The notes: a model not told the origin generated them from the sequence alone. Counted from the first letter of the stretch, positions 37,640 to 46,680 are shown. The stretch: DNA of 64,000 nt from Arthrobacter sp. HY1533 (GCF_027568515.1 NZ_JANKZF010000009.1:124001-188000), one strand, 5' to 3'. Numbers and translations are program-made.

Positions 37640-37870
37640 TGCCCCAGGGCCGGCCGGCCCCACCACCGTAGTCCGGATGCCAGGTCAAGTAGTTGCCGGG
37701 AGAATCCCCGTAATGGCTACGCGTGCACAGCGGGCAGCTAGTTTTCTAGGGTTAACGCAGTAGGCAAATATGGGCCCGAAATCAAGAACCTGGCTCCTGG
37801 TGCCTGCACCAATAGTTGACGTCGTGCCTCATTCGCAGTGTGGATGATACGACGGCGTCGGCCCCCTAAT

Positions 37871-37997
37871 CGGAGTCGGCGGCGAAGGCGTTGTCTGAGA
37901 CCACAACGTCACCCCCAGTCGCCGTCGGCTCCCTTCGCGGAGCCGGCGGCGAAAGCGTTGTTCGAGACCACAACGCCCCCCAGTCGCCGTCGGCTCC
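37871..37997. repeat. Tandem pair of ~60-bp nested-hairpin units
   Basis: Two near-identical units with a 67-bp period. In each, an outer 14-bp stem (GGAGTCGGCGGCGA or GGAGCCGGCGGCGA with TCGCCGTCGGCTCC) encloses an inner stem CGTTGT/ACAACG with an 8-nt loop ending GAGACC. Outer arms are 37872-37885/37919-37932 and 37939-37952/37984-37997. Differences between copies keep pairing through G-U wobbles. Could be a REP-like element or structured leader RNA. Confidence 0.75.
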
Positions 37998-38040
37998 TTG
38001 CGTGTTTAATGGCCAACTACGTAGCCCTACTCAGTCGATT

Positions 38041-38061
38041 CAAGTACTTGCTACTCGTGTG
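38041..38061. promoter_or_regulatory. AGTACT element upstream of the priming transferase
   Basis: A CAAGTACTTG palindrome begins AGTACTTGCTACTCGTGTG (38043-38061). This matches 15 of 19 positions of the element at 31272-31290 in the LuxR array, with the same 9-bp offset between AGTA and TACTC. Confidence 0.5.
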
Positions 38062-38282
38062 CAAGCAAACCCCGCTCAATAAGCTGATGGCAGATCCGCA
38101 GGCATTTTCGCTGTGCGGATGAATCTTTTCCACTCACACCGAATGAACACTGGGGGAAATGTTGAAGCGCTTTGCTGACACGTCGACACTCTGCGGAAGG
38201 CAGGGCGCCCCAGGCCGTTGCGCAATGCGCCTGCAACGACTCCTCCCGCCCCGGATTCATCAGCCAGTTGGGAAGCATTGAC

Positions 38283-39875
38283 ATGAAACCCCTGGGCCAC
38301 AGCAGCCAGAACGGCGGAATCCGAAAACTTGTGGGCGATGTTTCCATTTCCGGACTCGGCCCCCCGCCGGTGGCGGTGAGTGGGCCCAGTGCGGCGAAGA
38401 CCGTAGTGGCCGTGCCGCCGCACCGGCCGGCCAAGATGCGGCGCCGGCATGAGAATTCGGAAAACTATGCCCTGCCTTGGGCACGGAAGTACCGCATCAA
38501 GCTGCGGATCACCGACACCGTGCTTGTCCTGGCCTGTGTATTCTTCAGCTCCGATGCCATCGCCGACAGCCTGGGCATCACCTCGGGCAGGCTCATGCAG
38601 GCCAACATCGGCATTGCCACGGTGTGGCTGGCCTGCCTTTGGCTGTGGCGGACCCGGGACCCGCGCCTGGTGGGTGTGGGGCCCGGCGAATACAAGAAGC
38701 TGATCAATGCCAGCACAGCCGCCTTTGGCTGGCTCGCCGTCATGTTCCTGATCTACGGCGCACACCGCATGTCGGTTGTTTTCCTTATTACCATGCCCGT
38801 GGGAACCCTTGCGCTCCTGCTGGGCCGGTGGGGGTGGCGACGCTGGCTAACCCGCCAACGGGCGTACGGCCACTACCTGTCCCGGGTCATTGTGCTGGGA
38901 AACAGGGAAGACGTGACCTATGTGGTGGACCAGATCGACAAGAAGACCGGTGCCGCCTATGAGGTGGTCGGCGTGGCCCTGGAAGACGCCGGGACCGAGC
39001 GCAACATCGAGGTTGGCCGGAAAAGGCTTCCGGTTGTCGCCGGACTGGACGACATTTGCGACGCTGTCCTGGAGCACAAGGCCGACGCCGTCATTGTTGC
39101 CGGCCAGGTGGCCCGCGGGGGCAGCTACCTCCGCGAGCTGGGCTGGAAGCTTGAGGAGAGCGCCACGGAACTCGTGGTGGCCCTGGCCCTGACAAACGTG
39201 GCCGGCCCGCGCATCCAGGTGCGTCCCGTGGAGGGGCTGCCCCTGATGCACGTGGACCTGCCACAATTCACCGGCTACAAGCACCTGCTCAAGCGGTCGC
39301 TGGACGTGGTTGCGTCCGCAGCGGGGCTGTTGGTCCTGTCCCCCCTGCTGGCAGTGCTGGCCATTTTGATCCGAAGGGACAGTGCAGGGCCGGTGATCTT
39401 CAGGCAGGAGCGGGTGGGCCGCGACGGCAGCGTGTTTGAAATGTTCAAGTTCCGGTCCATGGTGGCCGACGCCGAAGAGGTCCTGGCAACGCTGCAGGAC
39501 CAGAACGAAGGCAGTGGCCCGCTGTTCAAGATGCGCGAGGATCCAAGGGTCACCAAGGTGGGTGCCTGGATGAGGCACTATTCGCTGGATGAACTGCCGC
39601 AATTGTTCAACGTCCTCAAGGGTCAAATGTCCCTTGTTGGCCCGCGGCCGCCGCTTGCCACCGAGGTGGAAAACTATGACGGCCACACCTACCGCCGGCT
39701 GTACATCAAGCCAGGCATCACCGGCCTCTGGCAAGTCAGTGGCCGTTCGGACCTGAGCTGGAAGGAAAGTGTCCGCATGGACCTCTACTACGTGGAGAAC
39801 TGGTCCATGACAGGGGACTTCATGATCATGTGGCGAACGCTTCAAGTCATGCGGGATCCAGTGGGAGCCTACTGA
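38283..39875 (+). CDS. Undecaprenyl-phosphate sugar-1-phosphate transferase (WbaP/CpsE type)
   Basis: The priming enzyme that loads the first sugar-1-phosphate onto undecaprenyl phosphate. About 530 residues: a cytoplasmic N-tail, four membrane helices, a Rossmann-like CoA-binding-type middle domain (VIVLGNREDVTYVVDQI), one more helix, and the catalytic bacterial-sugar-transferase domain (from about residue 335) with FKFRSMVADAEE, DELPQLFNVLKGQMSLVGPRP and GLWQVSGRS. The ATG at 38283 has GGGAAG 7 nt upstream. It leads a run with cysQ, cysD and cysN (75 bp to cysQ), which ties glycan priming to sulfate activation. Confidence 0.92.
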   Translation: MKPLGHSSQNGGIRKLVGDVSISGLGPPPVAVSGPSAAKTVVAVPPHRPAKMRRRHENSENYALPWARKYRIKLRITDTVLVLACVFFSSDAIADSLGITSGRLMQANIGIATVWLACLWLWRTRDPRLVGVGPGEYKKLINASTAAFGWLAVMFLIYGAHRMSVVFLITMPVGTLALLLGRWGWRRWLTRQRAYGHYLSRVIVLGNREDVTYVVDQIDKKTGAAYEVVGVALEDAGTERNIEVGRKRLPVVAGLDDICDAVLEHKADAVIVAGQVARGGSYLRELGWKLEESATELVVALALTNVAGPRIQVRPVEGLPLMHVDLPQFTGYKHLLKRSLDVVASAAGLLVLSPLLAVLAILIRRDSAGPVIFRQERVGRDGSVFEMFKFRSMVADAEEVLATLQDQNEGSGPLFKMREDPRVTKVGAWMRHYSLDELPQLFNVLKGQMSLVGPRPPLATEVENYDGHTYRRLYIKPGITGLWQVSGRSDLSWKESVRMDLYYVENWSMTGDFMIMWRTLQVMRDPVGAY

Positions 39876-39950
39876 GATGCCGGGCCTCAACCGGACCAAC
39901 GTCGAATATTTGCTTGATTAAGATCCATATCAAATCCTGGGGGAGCTAGT

Positions 39951-40778
39951 ATGAACCGCATCAATGACACGGCCGGTCAGTCCGACCAGCAACTGGCCAG
40001 CACTCTTGCCGGCAGGGCCGGTGGCATGCTGCTGGCCCTGCAGGCCGATTCGCTGGGCAACGGCCTCCCTGCCCGGGAGCTGAAGGACCTGGGAGACAGG
40101 CTGTCGGAGCAAATGCTCAATGCCGCACTCCGCGAGTTCCGGCCGGCGGACGCCATCCTTTCCGAGGAGGCAAAGGACAGCCCCCACCGCCTCGGGGCAG
40201 AGCGGGTATGGATTGTTGACCCGCTGGATGGCACCAAGGAGTTCTCCGAGGGACGCCACGACTGGGCCGTCCATGTTGCCCTGTGGAACCGCGGGACGCT
40301 GACAGCCGGCGCAGTGGCCCTTCCGGGACTGGGAACGGTGCTTGACAACGGCACCCCCCGGCCAGGGCCTCGAAGCCCAATGCAGCCCCTGCGGCTCGCG
40401 GTCTCACGGAGCCGGCCCTCTCCCATGGCCCAGGCGCTGTCCGCCATGATGCACGCCGAACTGGTGCCCATGGGCTCTGCCGGCTACAAGGCCGGAGCCG
40501 TGATCCGCGGCGAAGTCGACGCGTACCTTCACAGCGGCGGGCAGTACGAATGGGATTCGGCGGCACCCGTTGCGGTGGCAACGGCGCTGGGCCTGCACGC
40601 CAGCAGAATTGATGGAACACACTTGAGCTACAACCAGCCGGATCCGTACCTTCCGGACCTGCTGCTGTGCCGCCCGGAAATAGCCGCGGACTTGCTCCGC
40701 GCCCTTGAACTTCTTCTGGAAACCAATGACAGCCTTCAACCAACAGGTCTCTCCATGGACGGGATGCATCAACCATGA
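39951..40778 (+). CDS. cysQ: 3'(2'),5'-bisphosphate nucleotidase (PAP phosphatase)
   Basis: An inositol-monophosphatase-fold enzyme of 275 residues that hydrolyses PAP, the inhibitory by-product of PAPS-dependent sulfotransferases. Metal-binding motifs: LSEEAKD, VDPLDGTKEFSEGR and YEWDSAAPVAV. The ATG at 39951 follows GGGGGAG. The stop overlaps the cysD start (ATGA). Its presence beside cysDN and two sulfotransferases points to use of PAPS as a sulfuryl donor. Confidence 0.92.
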   Translation: MNRINDTAGQSDQQLASTLAGRAGGMLLALQADSLGNGLPARELKDLGDRLSEQMLNAALREFRPADAILSEEAKDSPHRLGAERVWIVDPLDGTKEFSEGRHDWAVHVALWNRGTLTAGAVALPGLGTVLDNGTPRPGPRSPMQPLRLAVSRSRPSPMAQALSAMMHAELVPMGSAGYKAGAVIRGEVDAYLHSGGQYEWDSAAPVAVATALGLHASRIDGTHLSYNQPDPYLPDLLLCRPEIAADLLRALELLLETNDSLQPTGLSMDGMHQP

Positions 40779-41695
40779 ACACATTCGAATCCGGCGGGAA
40801 CTACTCCCTGAGCCAGCTGCAGGCGCTTGAGTCCGAGGCCATCTTCATTATTCGTGAGGTGGTTTCCGAACTTGAGCACCCGGCACTGATGTTCTCCGGC
40901 GGCAAGGACTCCATTGTCATGCTGCACCTGGCCGCCAAGGCATTCGCCCCGGCGCGGGTGCCCTTCCCCGTCCTGCACATTGACACAGGCCACAACTTCG
41001 CCGAAGTCCTTGAAGTCCGGGACCAACTTGTGGCCCAACTCGGCGTCAACCTGGTGGTTGGATCCGTCCAGGACGCCATAGACCGGGGGCTGGTCCAGGA
41101 GGAACCCAGCGGTTCCCGCAACCGGCTCCAGACCCGCGTCCTGCTGGACACTGCCGACAAGTACGGGTTCAACGCGCTCATGGGCGGTGCCCGGAGAGAT
41201 GAAGAGAAGGCGCGGGCCAAGGAAAGGATTTTTTCCTTCCGAGACGATTTTGGCCAGTGGGATCCCAAGAACCAGCGGCCGGAGCTGTGGAACTTGTTCA
41301 ACACCCGCATTCACATCGGGGAGAGCATCAGGGTCTTCCCCATCTCCAACTGGACCGAGCTGGACATCTGGAGCTACATCGCGCAAGAGGGCATCACGGT
41401 GCCGTCCATTTACTACGCACACCAGCGCGAGGTTTTCGAACGCAACGGAATGCTGTTCGGCGTCCACGAGGTGTGCCAGCCGCGCGCGGATGAGCCCACG
41501 TTTGTGGACACTGTCAGGTACCGGACAGTGGGCGACGCCAGTTTGACGGCCGCCGTGCGCTCCGAGGCAACAACGGCCGCCGACATCGTCGCGGAAGTCG
41601 CGGCCACCCGAATCACCGAGCGCGGGGCCACCCGCGGCGACGACCAAGTCAGCGAAGCTGCGATGGAAGACCGGAAGAAGGAGGGGTACTTTTAA
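40775..41695 (+). CDS. cysD: Sulfate adenylyltransferase subunit 2
   Basis: The small catalytic subunit of ATP sulfurylase, making APS from ATP and sulfate. 306 residues with the PP-loop MFSGGKDSIVMLHLA near residue 35, LMGGARRDEEKARAKER and FPISNWTELDIW. The ATG overlaps the cysQ stop, and the stop TAA shares its last base with the cysN ATG, so all three genes are translationally coupled. Confidence 0.96.
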   Translation: MNTFESGGNYSLSQLQALESEAIFIIREVVSELEHPALMFSGGKDSIVMLHLAAKAFAPARVPFPVLHIDTGHNFAEVLEVRDQLVAQLGVNLVVGSVQDAIDRGLVQEEPSGSRNRLQTRVLLDTADKYGFNALMGGARRDEEKARAKERIFSFRDDFGQWDPKNQRPELWNLFNTRIHIGESIRVFPISNWTELDIWSYIAQEGITVPSIYYAHQREVFERNGMLFGVHEVCQPRADEPTFVDTVRYRTVGDASLTAAVRSEATTAADIVAEVAATRITERGATRGDDQVSEAAMEDRKKEGYF

Positions 41696-42945
41696 TGGAC
41701 CTTTTACGATTCGCGACGGCAGGGTCCGTTGACGACGGGAAAAGCACACTCATTGGGCGCATGCTGTACGACTCGAAGTCGATCTTCACCGACCAGCTGG
41801 AGTCCATCGAGAGGACCAGCCGGGAGCGTGGCGACGAGTACACGGACCTGGCCCTGCTGACGGATGGCCTGCGGGCTGAACGGGAACAGGGCATCACCAT
41901 TGACGTTGCCTACAGGTACTTCTCAACCCCCAAGCGCAAATTCATCATCGCCGACACCCCCGGCCACATCCAGTACACCAGGAACATGGTGACGGGGGCA
42001 TCGACCGCCGATGCCGCCATTGTCCTCGTTGACGCCCGCAAGGGCCTGAGCGAACAGAGCCGGCGCCACACCTTCCTGGTGTCCCTGCTGCAGGTGCCGC
42101 ATCTGGTGCTGGCCATCAACAAGATGGACCTGGTGGACTGGTCGGAAGAAGTTTATGAGTCGATCAGACGCGAATTCGTGGACTTTGCCGCCAAGCTGGA
42201 CATCTCCGACCTGACGGTCATCCCGGTGTCCGCACTTCAAGGCGACAACGTGGTGCAGTCCTCCACCAACATGCCGTGGTACCAGGGGGCCACGCTGCTT
42301 CACCACCTGGAGACCGTCCACATAGCCAGCGACCGCAACCTGGTGGATGTGCGTTTCCCCGTGCAGTACGTCATCCGGCCCCACCAGAGCAGCCACCACG
42401 ACTACCGCGGCTACGCCGGCCAGGTATGCGGGGGAGTGCTGCAGGTGGGAGATGAGGTGATAGTCCTGCCGAGTGGCATGCCGAGCAAGATTGCAGCCAT
42501 CCATGCGCCCAGCGGCCCTGTCGACTTTGCCTTTGCACCGATGTCGGTCACGATCTGCCTGGAAGACGACGTGGACGTCTCGCGCGGGGACATGATTTGC
42601 CGGCAGAACAACAGGCCAACAGTGGCCCAGGACATCGACGCCATGATCTGCTGGATGGGAAGCACACCCATGCAGCCGGGGCTTCGCCTGGCAATCAAGC
42701 ACACCACCCGAAATGCCAGGGCCCTGGTCCAGGAACTGCAGTATGAGCTGAACATCAACTCGCTGCACAGAAACTCAGGTGCGGGCGAACTCAAGCTCAA
42801 CGAGATTGGCCGCGTCCGGCTCCGCACCACCTTGCCGCTGCTGGCCGATGAGTACCGCCGGAACCGCCAAACAGGCGGGTTCGTGCTCATTGACGAGGCC
42901 ACCAACAACACAGTTGCCGCCGGCATGATCCTCAACGCCAGCTAG
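41695..42945 (+). CDS. cysN: Sulfate adenylyltransferase subunit 1 (GTPase)
   Basis: The regulatory EF-Tu-like GTPase of ATP sulfurylase. 416 residues: G1 GSVDDGKSTLIGR, the G2 region in EQGITIDVAYRYF, G3 DTPGHIQYTRNM, G4 NKMD. The beta-barrel domains 2 and 3 follow. There is no fused APS kinase domain; that activity is encoded separately at 34.1-35.3 kb. A terminator follows, ending the wbaP-cysQ-cysD-cysN run. Confidence 0.96.
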   Translation: MDLLRFATAGSVDDGKSTLIGRMLYDSKSIFTDQLESIERTSRERGDEYTDLALLTDGLRAEREQGITIDVAYRYFSTPKRKFIIADTPGHIQYTRNMVTGASTADAAIVLVDARKGLSEQSRRHTFLVSLLQVPHLVLAINKMDLVDWSEEVYESIRREFVDFAAKLDISDLTVIPVSALQGDNVVQSSTNMPWYQGATLLHHLETVHIASDRNLVDVRFPVQYVIRPHQSSHHDYRGYAGQVCGGVLQVGDEVIVLPSGMPSKIAAIHAPSGPVDFAFAPMSVTICLEDDVDVSRGDMICRQNNRPTVAQDIDAMICWMGSTPMQPGLRLAIKHTTRNARALVQELQYELNINSLHRNSGAGELKLNEIGRVRLRTTLPLLADEYRRNRQTGGFVLIDEATNNTVAAGMILNAS

Positions 42946-42970
42946 CTGTTCTCCGCCCGGACCGGCACGA

Positions 42971-43001
42971 CGAGGGGGCCCGCACCATGCGGGCCCCCTC
43001 G
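42971..43001. terminator. Terminator after cysN
   Basis: A 14-bp stem CGAGGGGGCCCGCA with its complement and a 3-nt loop, between convergent cysN and the lipoprotein gene. Confidence 0.85.
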
Positions 43002-43021
43002 GCGTGTCGGGGATGCCCTGC

Positions 43022-43726
43022 CTACCAGTGCCATTCCCAGCCGTAGGAGCCTTCAAAGCCGCCCACCACGAACGCGGCGGAACCGGCACCCGCGGGGACA
43101 TCCAGGATGACCAGGCCGGACTCGCTGTTGCCCGGCTCGATGGGAGACTTCAACAGATCAGAGGCCTTGACGCATCCCATGCTGTTGCCCACCGGATCCA
43201 GCAGCTGCTTGCCGGAAGCGTCCCAGCCCCTGAACTCGGCATTGGTCAGGGCCAGGTTGGGCCACCCGGAGTCGGCAAAGTTGGCGCCGGTGGTGACATT
43301 GATCGTCAACGCAACAAACTGCCCGTTGACACTGGGGGCAGCCGAGGGTTCGGTGCACTTGAAGTTGGTTTGGATCTTGGTGGCGGTGAGGGTCGCAAAT
43401 TTATCACCTGTTGCCGCGCCGAACACGCTGGTCTGCCCCACCTGCTGGGGTTCGTTGCCGCGGCTGTTGAGATCAATGGAAGACAAGGGTGAGCCGCTGG
43501 CCGGGGCAGACTGGGTGGGTTGCACCGGAGCCGCTGATGATGCAGCCGCCGTGGGGGCGGCAGTGGTGGCGCCAGGCGTTGGGGAAGCCGTCCCCGAGGG
43601 GCGCGGTGAACTGCTGCTGGTGGCGGGGGGAGACGTTTGTGCCGTCCCCTGCCCATCATTGGGTGTACATCCTGCGGCAAGAACCAGTACTGTCGATGCC
43701 ACCACAATGCTGAGCAGTTTTTTCAT
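43022..43726 (-). CDS. Secreted lipoprotein with Ser/Thr/Pro-rich linker
   Basis: About 234 residues. The signal peptide begins MKKLLSIVVAS and ends with lipobox LAAGC. A Ser/Thr/Ala/Pro linker of about 60 residues precedes a C-terminal beta-rich domain resembling DUF4352-type immunoglobulin-like folds (FVALTINVTTGANF, ESGLVILDVPAG), with two Cys residues that could form a disulfide. The ATG at 43726 follows CGGAG. Function unknown; it lies within the polysaccharide locus and may sit at the cell surface. Confidence 0.8.
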   Translation of the reverse strand: MKKLLSIVVASTVLVLAAGCTPNDGQGTAQTSPPATSSSSPRPSGTASPTPGATTAAPTAAASSAAPVQPTQSAPASGSPLSSIDLNSRGNEPQQVGQTSVFGAATGDKFATLTATKIQTNFKCTEPSAAPSVNGQFVALTINVTTGANFADSGWPNLALTNAEFRGWDASGKQLLDPVGNSMGCVKASDLLKSPIEPGNSESGLVILDVPAGAGSAAFVVGGFEGSYGWEWHW

Positions 43727-43850
43727 GGAATTCTCCGATGAGATTACGCCTGAGACTGACAACCCGTTGATTTGTCTGCCTTGATCCTAATTGAATGCAT
43801 GCGTCATAGGTAGGTGCAAACAGGGGCTGTTGCGAAGACGTTAGAGAGCC

Positions 43851-44867
43851 CTAGCGAAGTTTGTCCCGGCAGCTCGGGGAAGAGAAAAAGTACCCATTGT
43901 TGGCGAATTTGCGGAACGCCTTGTTGACATCCGGGTTGGCGTTTATGGCGGTGTCGTCAATTGTCCAATCGCGTCCGCCGTCGTGGAGCCCGGACCGGTT
44001 CCAATAGACAAGGGCACGCAATTTGGGAAACTTTGCCATGTCCTGCGCAGCAGTTGCATAAAAGCTGTCAATGTAGGGGGCGGTCAGGACGGAATTCTCC
44101 ACACCCCATTCGGCGAGCATCTGGGGAACGTCCGGATACTTTGCGGCTGCCCATGCATAAAACCCGGGCCAGGAACCGCTGGGCTGGTTGATCAACGCGG
44201 ACATGGTGGGTGTTGCTGCCGGATTGAACATATACGGATCCTGGGCGATCCAGTCCACCACATCCCGCCCGGGGAACAAGTCTTCAAACCAGGGCTGCTT
44301 TGCCCACTTGGCCGTGCCTGCGTAGTTCAGGACGATGATTGACTTGTCGTTCGGGTCGGACCGGAGTACGTGGACCACGTGGGTAAAGAAGTCACGAAAG
44401 TCTGCCGGTGTTTGCCCTGACCCGGGGGCCGGGTCCACGAACCGCTCAAACTCCGCATTCAGCGAGAGGAAATACGGCTGTGAATACGATTCGCCGAGGT
44501 GTTGGGCCAATTGATGCAAATACGCATCCGCAGCCCCGTCGGCAACCTGGCGCCATGTCAGTCCGTCCGGCCGCCAGTTGTGAAAGGGAATGATTGACTC
44601 GCCGGGCCCCGACACCATGCCGATTTCCGCGGGACTCGGGAAAAGCTGTTCCTGCCCTAATTCATAAAAATGGGCCACGTCGACCTTGCGTCCGGCATCC
44701 GTCTGGAATTGCGCCAAGGCCTGGGCTGGTGTCTGTTCGGCTCTCAAGGGGGCCGCTGCCACGCCGAAGAGGACGTTGCATTCGTTGGGGACACCGGCTC
44801 CCGGCAGGCACAGCGCCAAGCCGACAACCAGGACAATGGTGGACACGAGGGCAGAAGGTGGCCGCAC
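43851..44867 (-). CDS. Secreted GH26-like glycoside hydrolase, copy A
   Basis: About 338 residues with an N-terminal hydrophobic export signal. The TIM-barrel motifs shared with copy B include HNWRPDGLTWRQVADGAAD, FLSLNAEFE (candidate acid/base Glu), GSGQTPADFRDFF, VVDWIAQDPYMF, WPGFYAWAAAKYP and MLAEWGVE (candidate nucleophile Glu). The GTG at 44867 was chosen for the AAAGGAGA site 5 nt upstream. Probably trims or releases the locus polysaccharide; relatives act on beta-mannans and exopolysaccharides, and the substrate here is unknown. Confidence 0.75.
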   Translation of the reverse strand: MRPPSALVSTIVLVVGLALCLPGAGVPNECNVLFGVAAAPLRAEQTPAQALAQFQTDAGRKVDVAHFYELGQEQLFPSPAEIGMVSGPGESIIPFHNWRPDGLTWRQVADGAADAYLHQLAQHLGESYSQPYFLSLNAEFERFVDPAPGSGQTPADFRDFFTHVVHVLRSDPNDKSIIVLNYAGTAKWAKQPWFEDLFPGRDVVDWIAQDPYMFNPAATPTMSALINQPSGSWPGFYAWAAAKYPDVPQMLAEWGVENSVLTAPYIDSFYATAAQDMAKFPKLRALVYWNRSGLHDGGRDWTIDDTAINANPDVNKAFRKFANNGYFFSSPSCRDKLR

Positions 44868-44962
44868 TGCATCTCCTTTCCACTCGTGGCACCCCCGTGC
44901 TTCCACCCTAGGAGACTGCCGGGAACAATGTAAGGGGTCACGCGTCCGGCGCAGGGAAATTA

Positions 44963-45007
44963 AACGCCCAAGCGCCGCAACACAATGTGCTGCGGCGCTT
45001 GGGCGTT
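44963..45007. terminator. Terminator between the two hydrolase genes
   Basis: A 17-bp perfect stem AACGCCCAAGCGCCGCA with its complement and an 11-nt loop. On the minus strand it follows copy B. Confidence 0.8.
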
Positions 45008-45021
45008 CGTTGCGCGGGCGT

Positions 45022-46680
45022 CTACTTGAAGTAGCTGTTCCGTGCCTGGTTCATCACGTCAGTTGAGATGTAGCTGCGGAAAGCAGCCAGTGACGATGCC
45101 TTTGAATCGATGTTCGTGATCCCCACAGGCAGCTTGGTGCCGTCGGGCGTGTAGCCCGTGGAGTCCCAGTAGACCAAGGCCTTGAGCTTGGGGAACTGCT
45201 TCAGCTGGCTTGCTGCCGTGTTGAAGAAGTCTCGCTTGTAGTCGGGGTAGGTGGTGTCCTCGTCCACGCCCCATTCGCCCAGCATTTGGGGCTTGCTGGG
45301 GTGGTTGGTTGCAGCCCAGTTGTAGAAGCCGGGCCACACCTTCGGGTTGCTGGTGCGGTTCACCATGCCGGAGAAGTCGGTCAACCAGACCGGCGGCTTG
45401 CCGAACGCGTACGGGTCCTGTGCAATCCAGTCCACAACGTCGTCGCCGGGGTACAGGTCATTGAACCAGGACATGGTGCCCCACTTCTCGATGCCCGTGT
45501 AGTTCATCACCGTAATGGCATTGGTGCCGCCACTGGCGCGCAGCACCTGGGTTGTGTGCCGGAAGAAGTCGCGGAAATCGGTGGCAGTCTGCCCGGAACC
45601 GGGGGTCTGGTTCACTTCGTCTTCCATCTCCGCGTTCAAGGAAAGGAAGAACTTCTTGGAAGCGTTGGCCTTCATGTAGGCGCCGAGCGACTTCAGGTAG
45701 GGATCAGCGGCACCGTTGGCGACCTGGCGCCAGGTCAGGCCGGAGGGCTTCCAGTTGTACAGCAGGATGCGGTTCTTGTTGGTCTCGTTCTGGCGGCTCA
45801 GCTCGTTCGCCGTCGGGAACATGGCGCTCTGGCCACGCTTGTAGTAGTGCGTGATGTCCATGGTGCGGCCAGAGTCTTTTTCAAAACGGGTCTGGGCTGC
45901 GTCCCATGATTCGCCGCCCTCAGGGTTGCCGGCGGCGCCAAACCAGGTGCCACAGCTGGGCACGAGCGTGACCGAAACGGTGCAGTTGGTTCCCGGCGTC
46001 GTCGGGGGAACAACGGGAGGCTCCACGGGGGGAACAACCGGAGGAACCACGGGAGGCGTGGTTGAAGCGGTGACCTCAATGGTGGGGCGCTGCGCTGCAG
46101 CGGCCTCACGCGAGGCAATGCGGCTGATGCCGCCGGCTTCGCGGGCCAGGCCGATGGAAACTGTTCCGTCGGTGCTGGTCAAGCCGGTCAGGGACAGGGT
46201 CACTGACTGTGCCCCCGCGCCGATCTTTGCCGTTCCCACGGTCTTGACGCCAACAGGGGCGTTGGCGTAGGCAATGCTGGTCTCTGCCCAATTGTTGGAC
46301 TGCAGCTGGGAAGCCTTGATTGTTCCGGCAGTGCCACCAGTCACTGTCAGTTTCAAGTTCAGGGTGTCCGTGGCCGCAATGGCGCCCAGGTTGGTGAACT
46401 TGAGGTATCCGTTCTTGAGATCACTGTTGTCCGAGCCAACGGCGATCTTGGTTACTGCACCATAGTTCCGCGTGGGCAGCGTTGACACCGTGTAGGAATC
46501 GGCTGACGCGGTGGTTGCACCGGCGGCCTGCGCAGGCAGCACCGTGGCGATGGCTCCAATGCCACCCAACAGGGCGGCGGCTGCGGCCGTGGCCACAAAC
46601 TTCTTTGTTGCCGGGAACTTCCGGCGGGTGCTCACTGCGGGTGAGCTAAGGGAATAACCTGACGAAGATTGGTTCGTCAT
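45022..46680 (-). CDS. Secreted GH26-like glycoside hydrolase, copy B, with N-terminal CBM-like domain
   Basis: 552 residues. The signal peptide ends near ATVLPAQA. A beta-rich domain (about 55-205) with SYTVSTLPTRNYGAVTKIAVG and NWAETSIAYANAPVG resembles DNRLRE/CBM96-type carbohydrate-binding modules. A Pro-Val-Val repeat linker (about 210-228) follows. The catalytic domain is paralogous to copy A: YNWKPSGLTWRQVANGAAD, FFLSLNAEMED, GSGQTATDFRDFF, VVDWIAQDPYAF and MLGEWGVDED carry the two candidate catalytic Glu residues. The ATG at 46680 has GGAG upstream. The pair probably arose by duplication, with domain gain or loss. Confidence 0.8.
   Translation of the reverse strand: MTNQSSSGYSLSSPAVSTRRKFPATKKFVATAAAAALLGGIGAIATVLPAQAAGATTASADSYTVSTLPTRNYGAVTKIAVGSDNSDLKNGYLKFTNLGAIAATDTLNLKLTVTGGTAGTIKASQLQSNNWAETSIAYANAPVGVKTVGTAKIGAGAQSVTLSLTGLTSTDGTVSIGLAREAGGISRIASREAAAAQRPTIEVTASTTPPVVPPVVPPVEPPVVPPTTPGTNCTVSVTLVPSCGTWFGAAGNPEGGESWDAAQTRFEKDSGRTMDITHYYKRGQSAMFPTANELSRQNETNKNRILLYNWKPSGLTWRQVANGAADPYLKSLGAYMKANASKKFFLSLNAEMEDEVNQTPGSGQTATDFRDFFRHTTQVLRASGGTNAITVMNYTGIEKWGTMSWFNDLYPGDDVVDWIAQDPYAFGKPPVWLTDFSGMVNRTSNPKVWPGFYNWAATNHPSKPQMLGEWGVDEDTTYPDYKRDFFNTAASQLKQFPKLKALVYWDSTGYTPDGTKLPVGITNIDSKASSLAAFRSYISTDVMNQARNSYFK

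Larger units (their letters stand above)
37519..38282. other. 764-bp divergent intergenic region ahead of the priming transferase
   Basis: No convincing coding sequence is seen. It holds AGTACC/AGTACC/AGTACT elements near 37606-37639 on the side of the Alg14-like gene, a tandem pair of nested hairpins at 37871-37997, and a further AGTACT element at 38041-38061. The start of the priming transferase at 38283 is fixed by GGGAAG at 38270-38275. Confidence 0.7.

Noticed and set aside
37871-37997. CRISPR-like array
   Set aside because: There are only two units, each internally palindromic over most of its length, no spacer-like unique sequence of constant length, and no cas genes nearby.
34056-42945. 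Ordinary assimilatory sulfate-reduction operon
   Set aside because: No APS/PAPS reductase, sulfite reductase or sirohaem gene is present, and cysQ plus sulfotransferases are instead interleaved with glycan genes.
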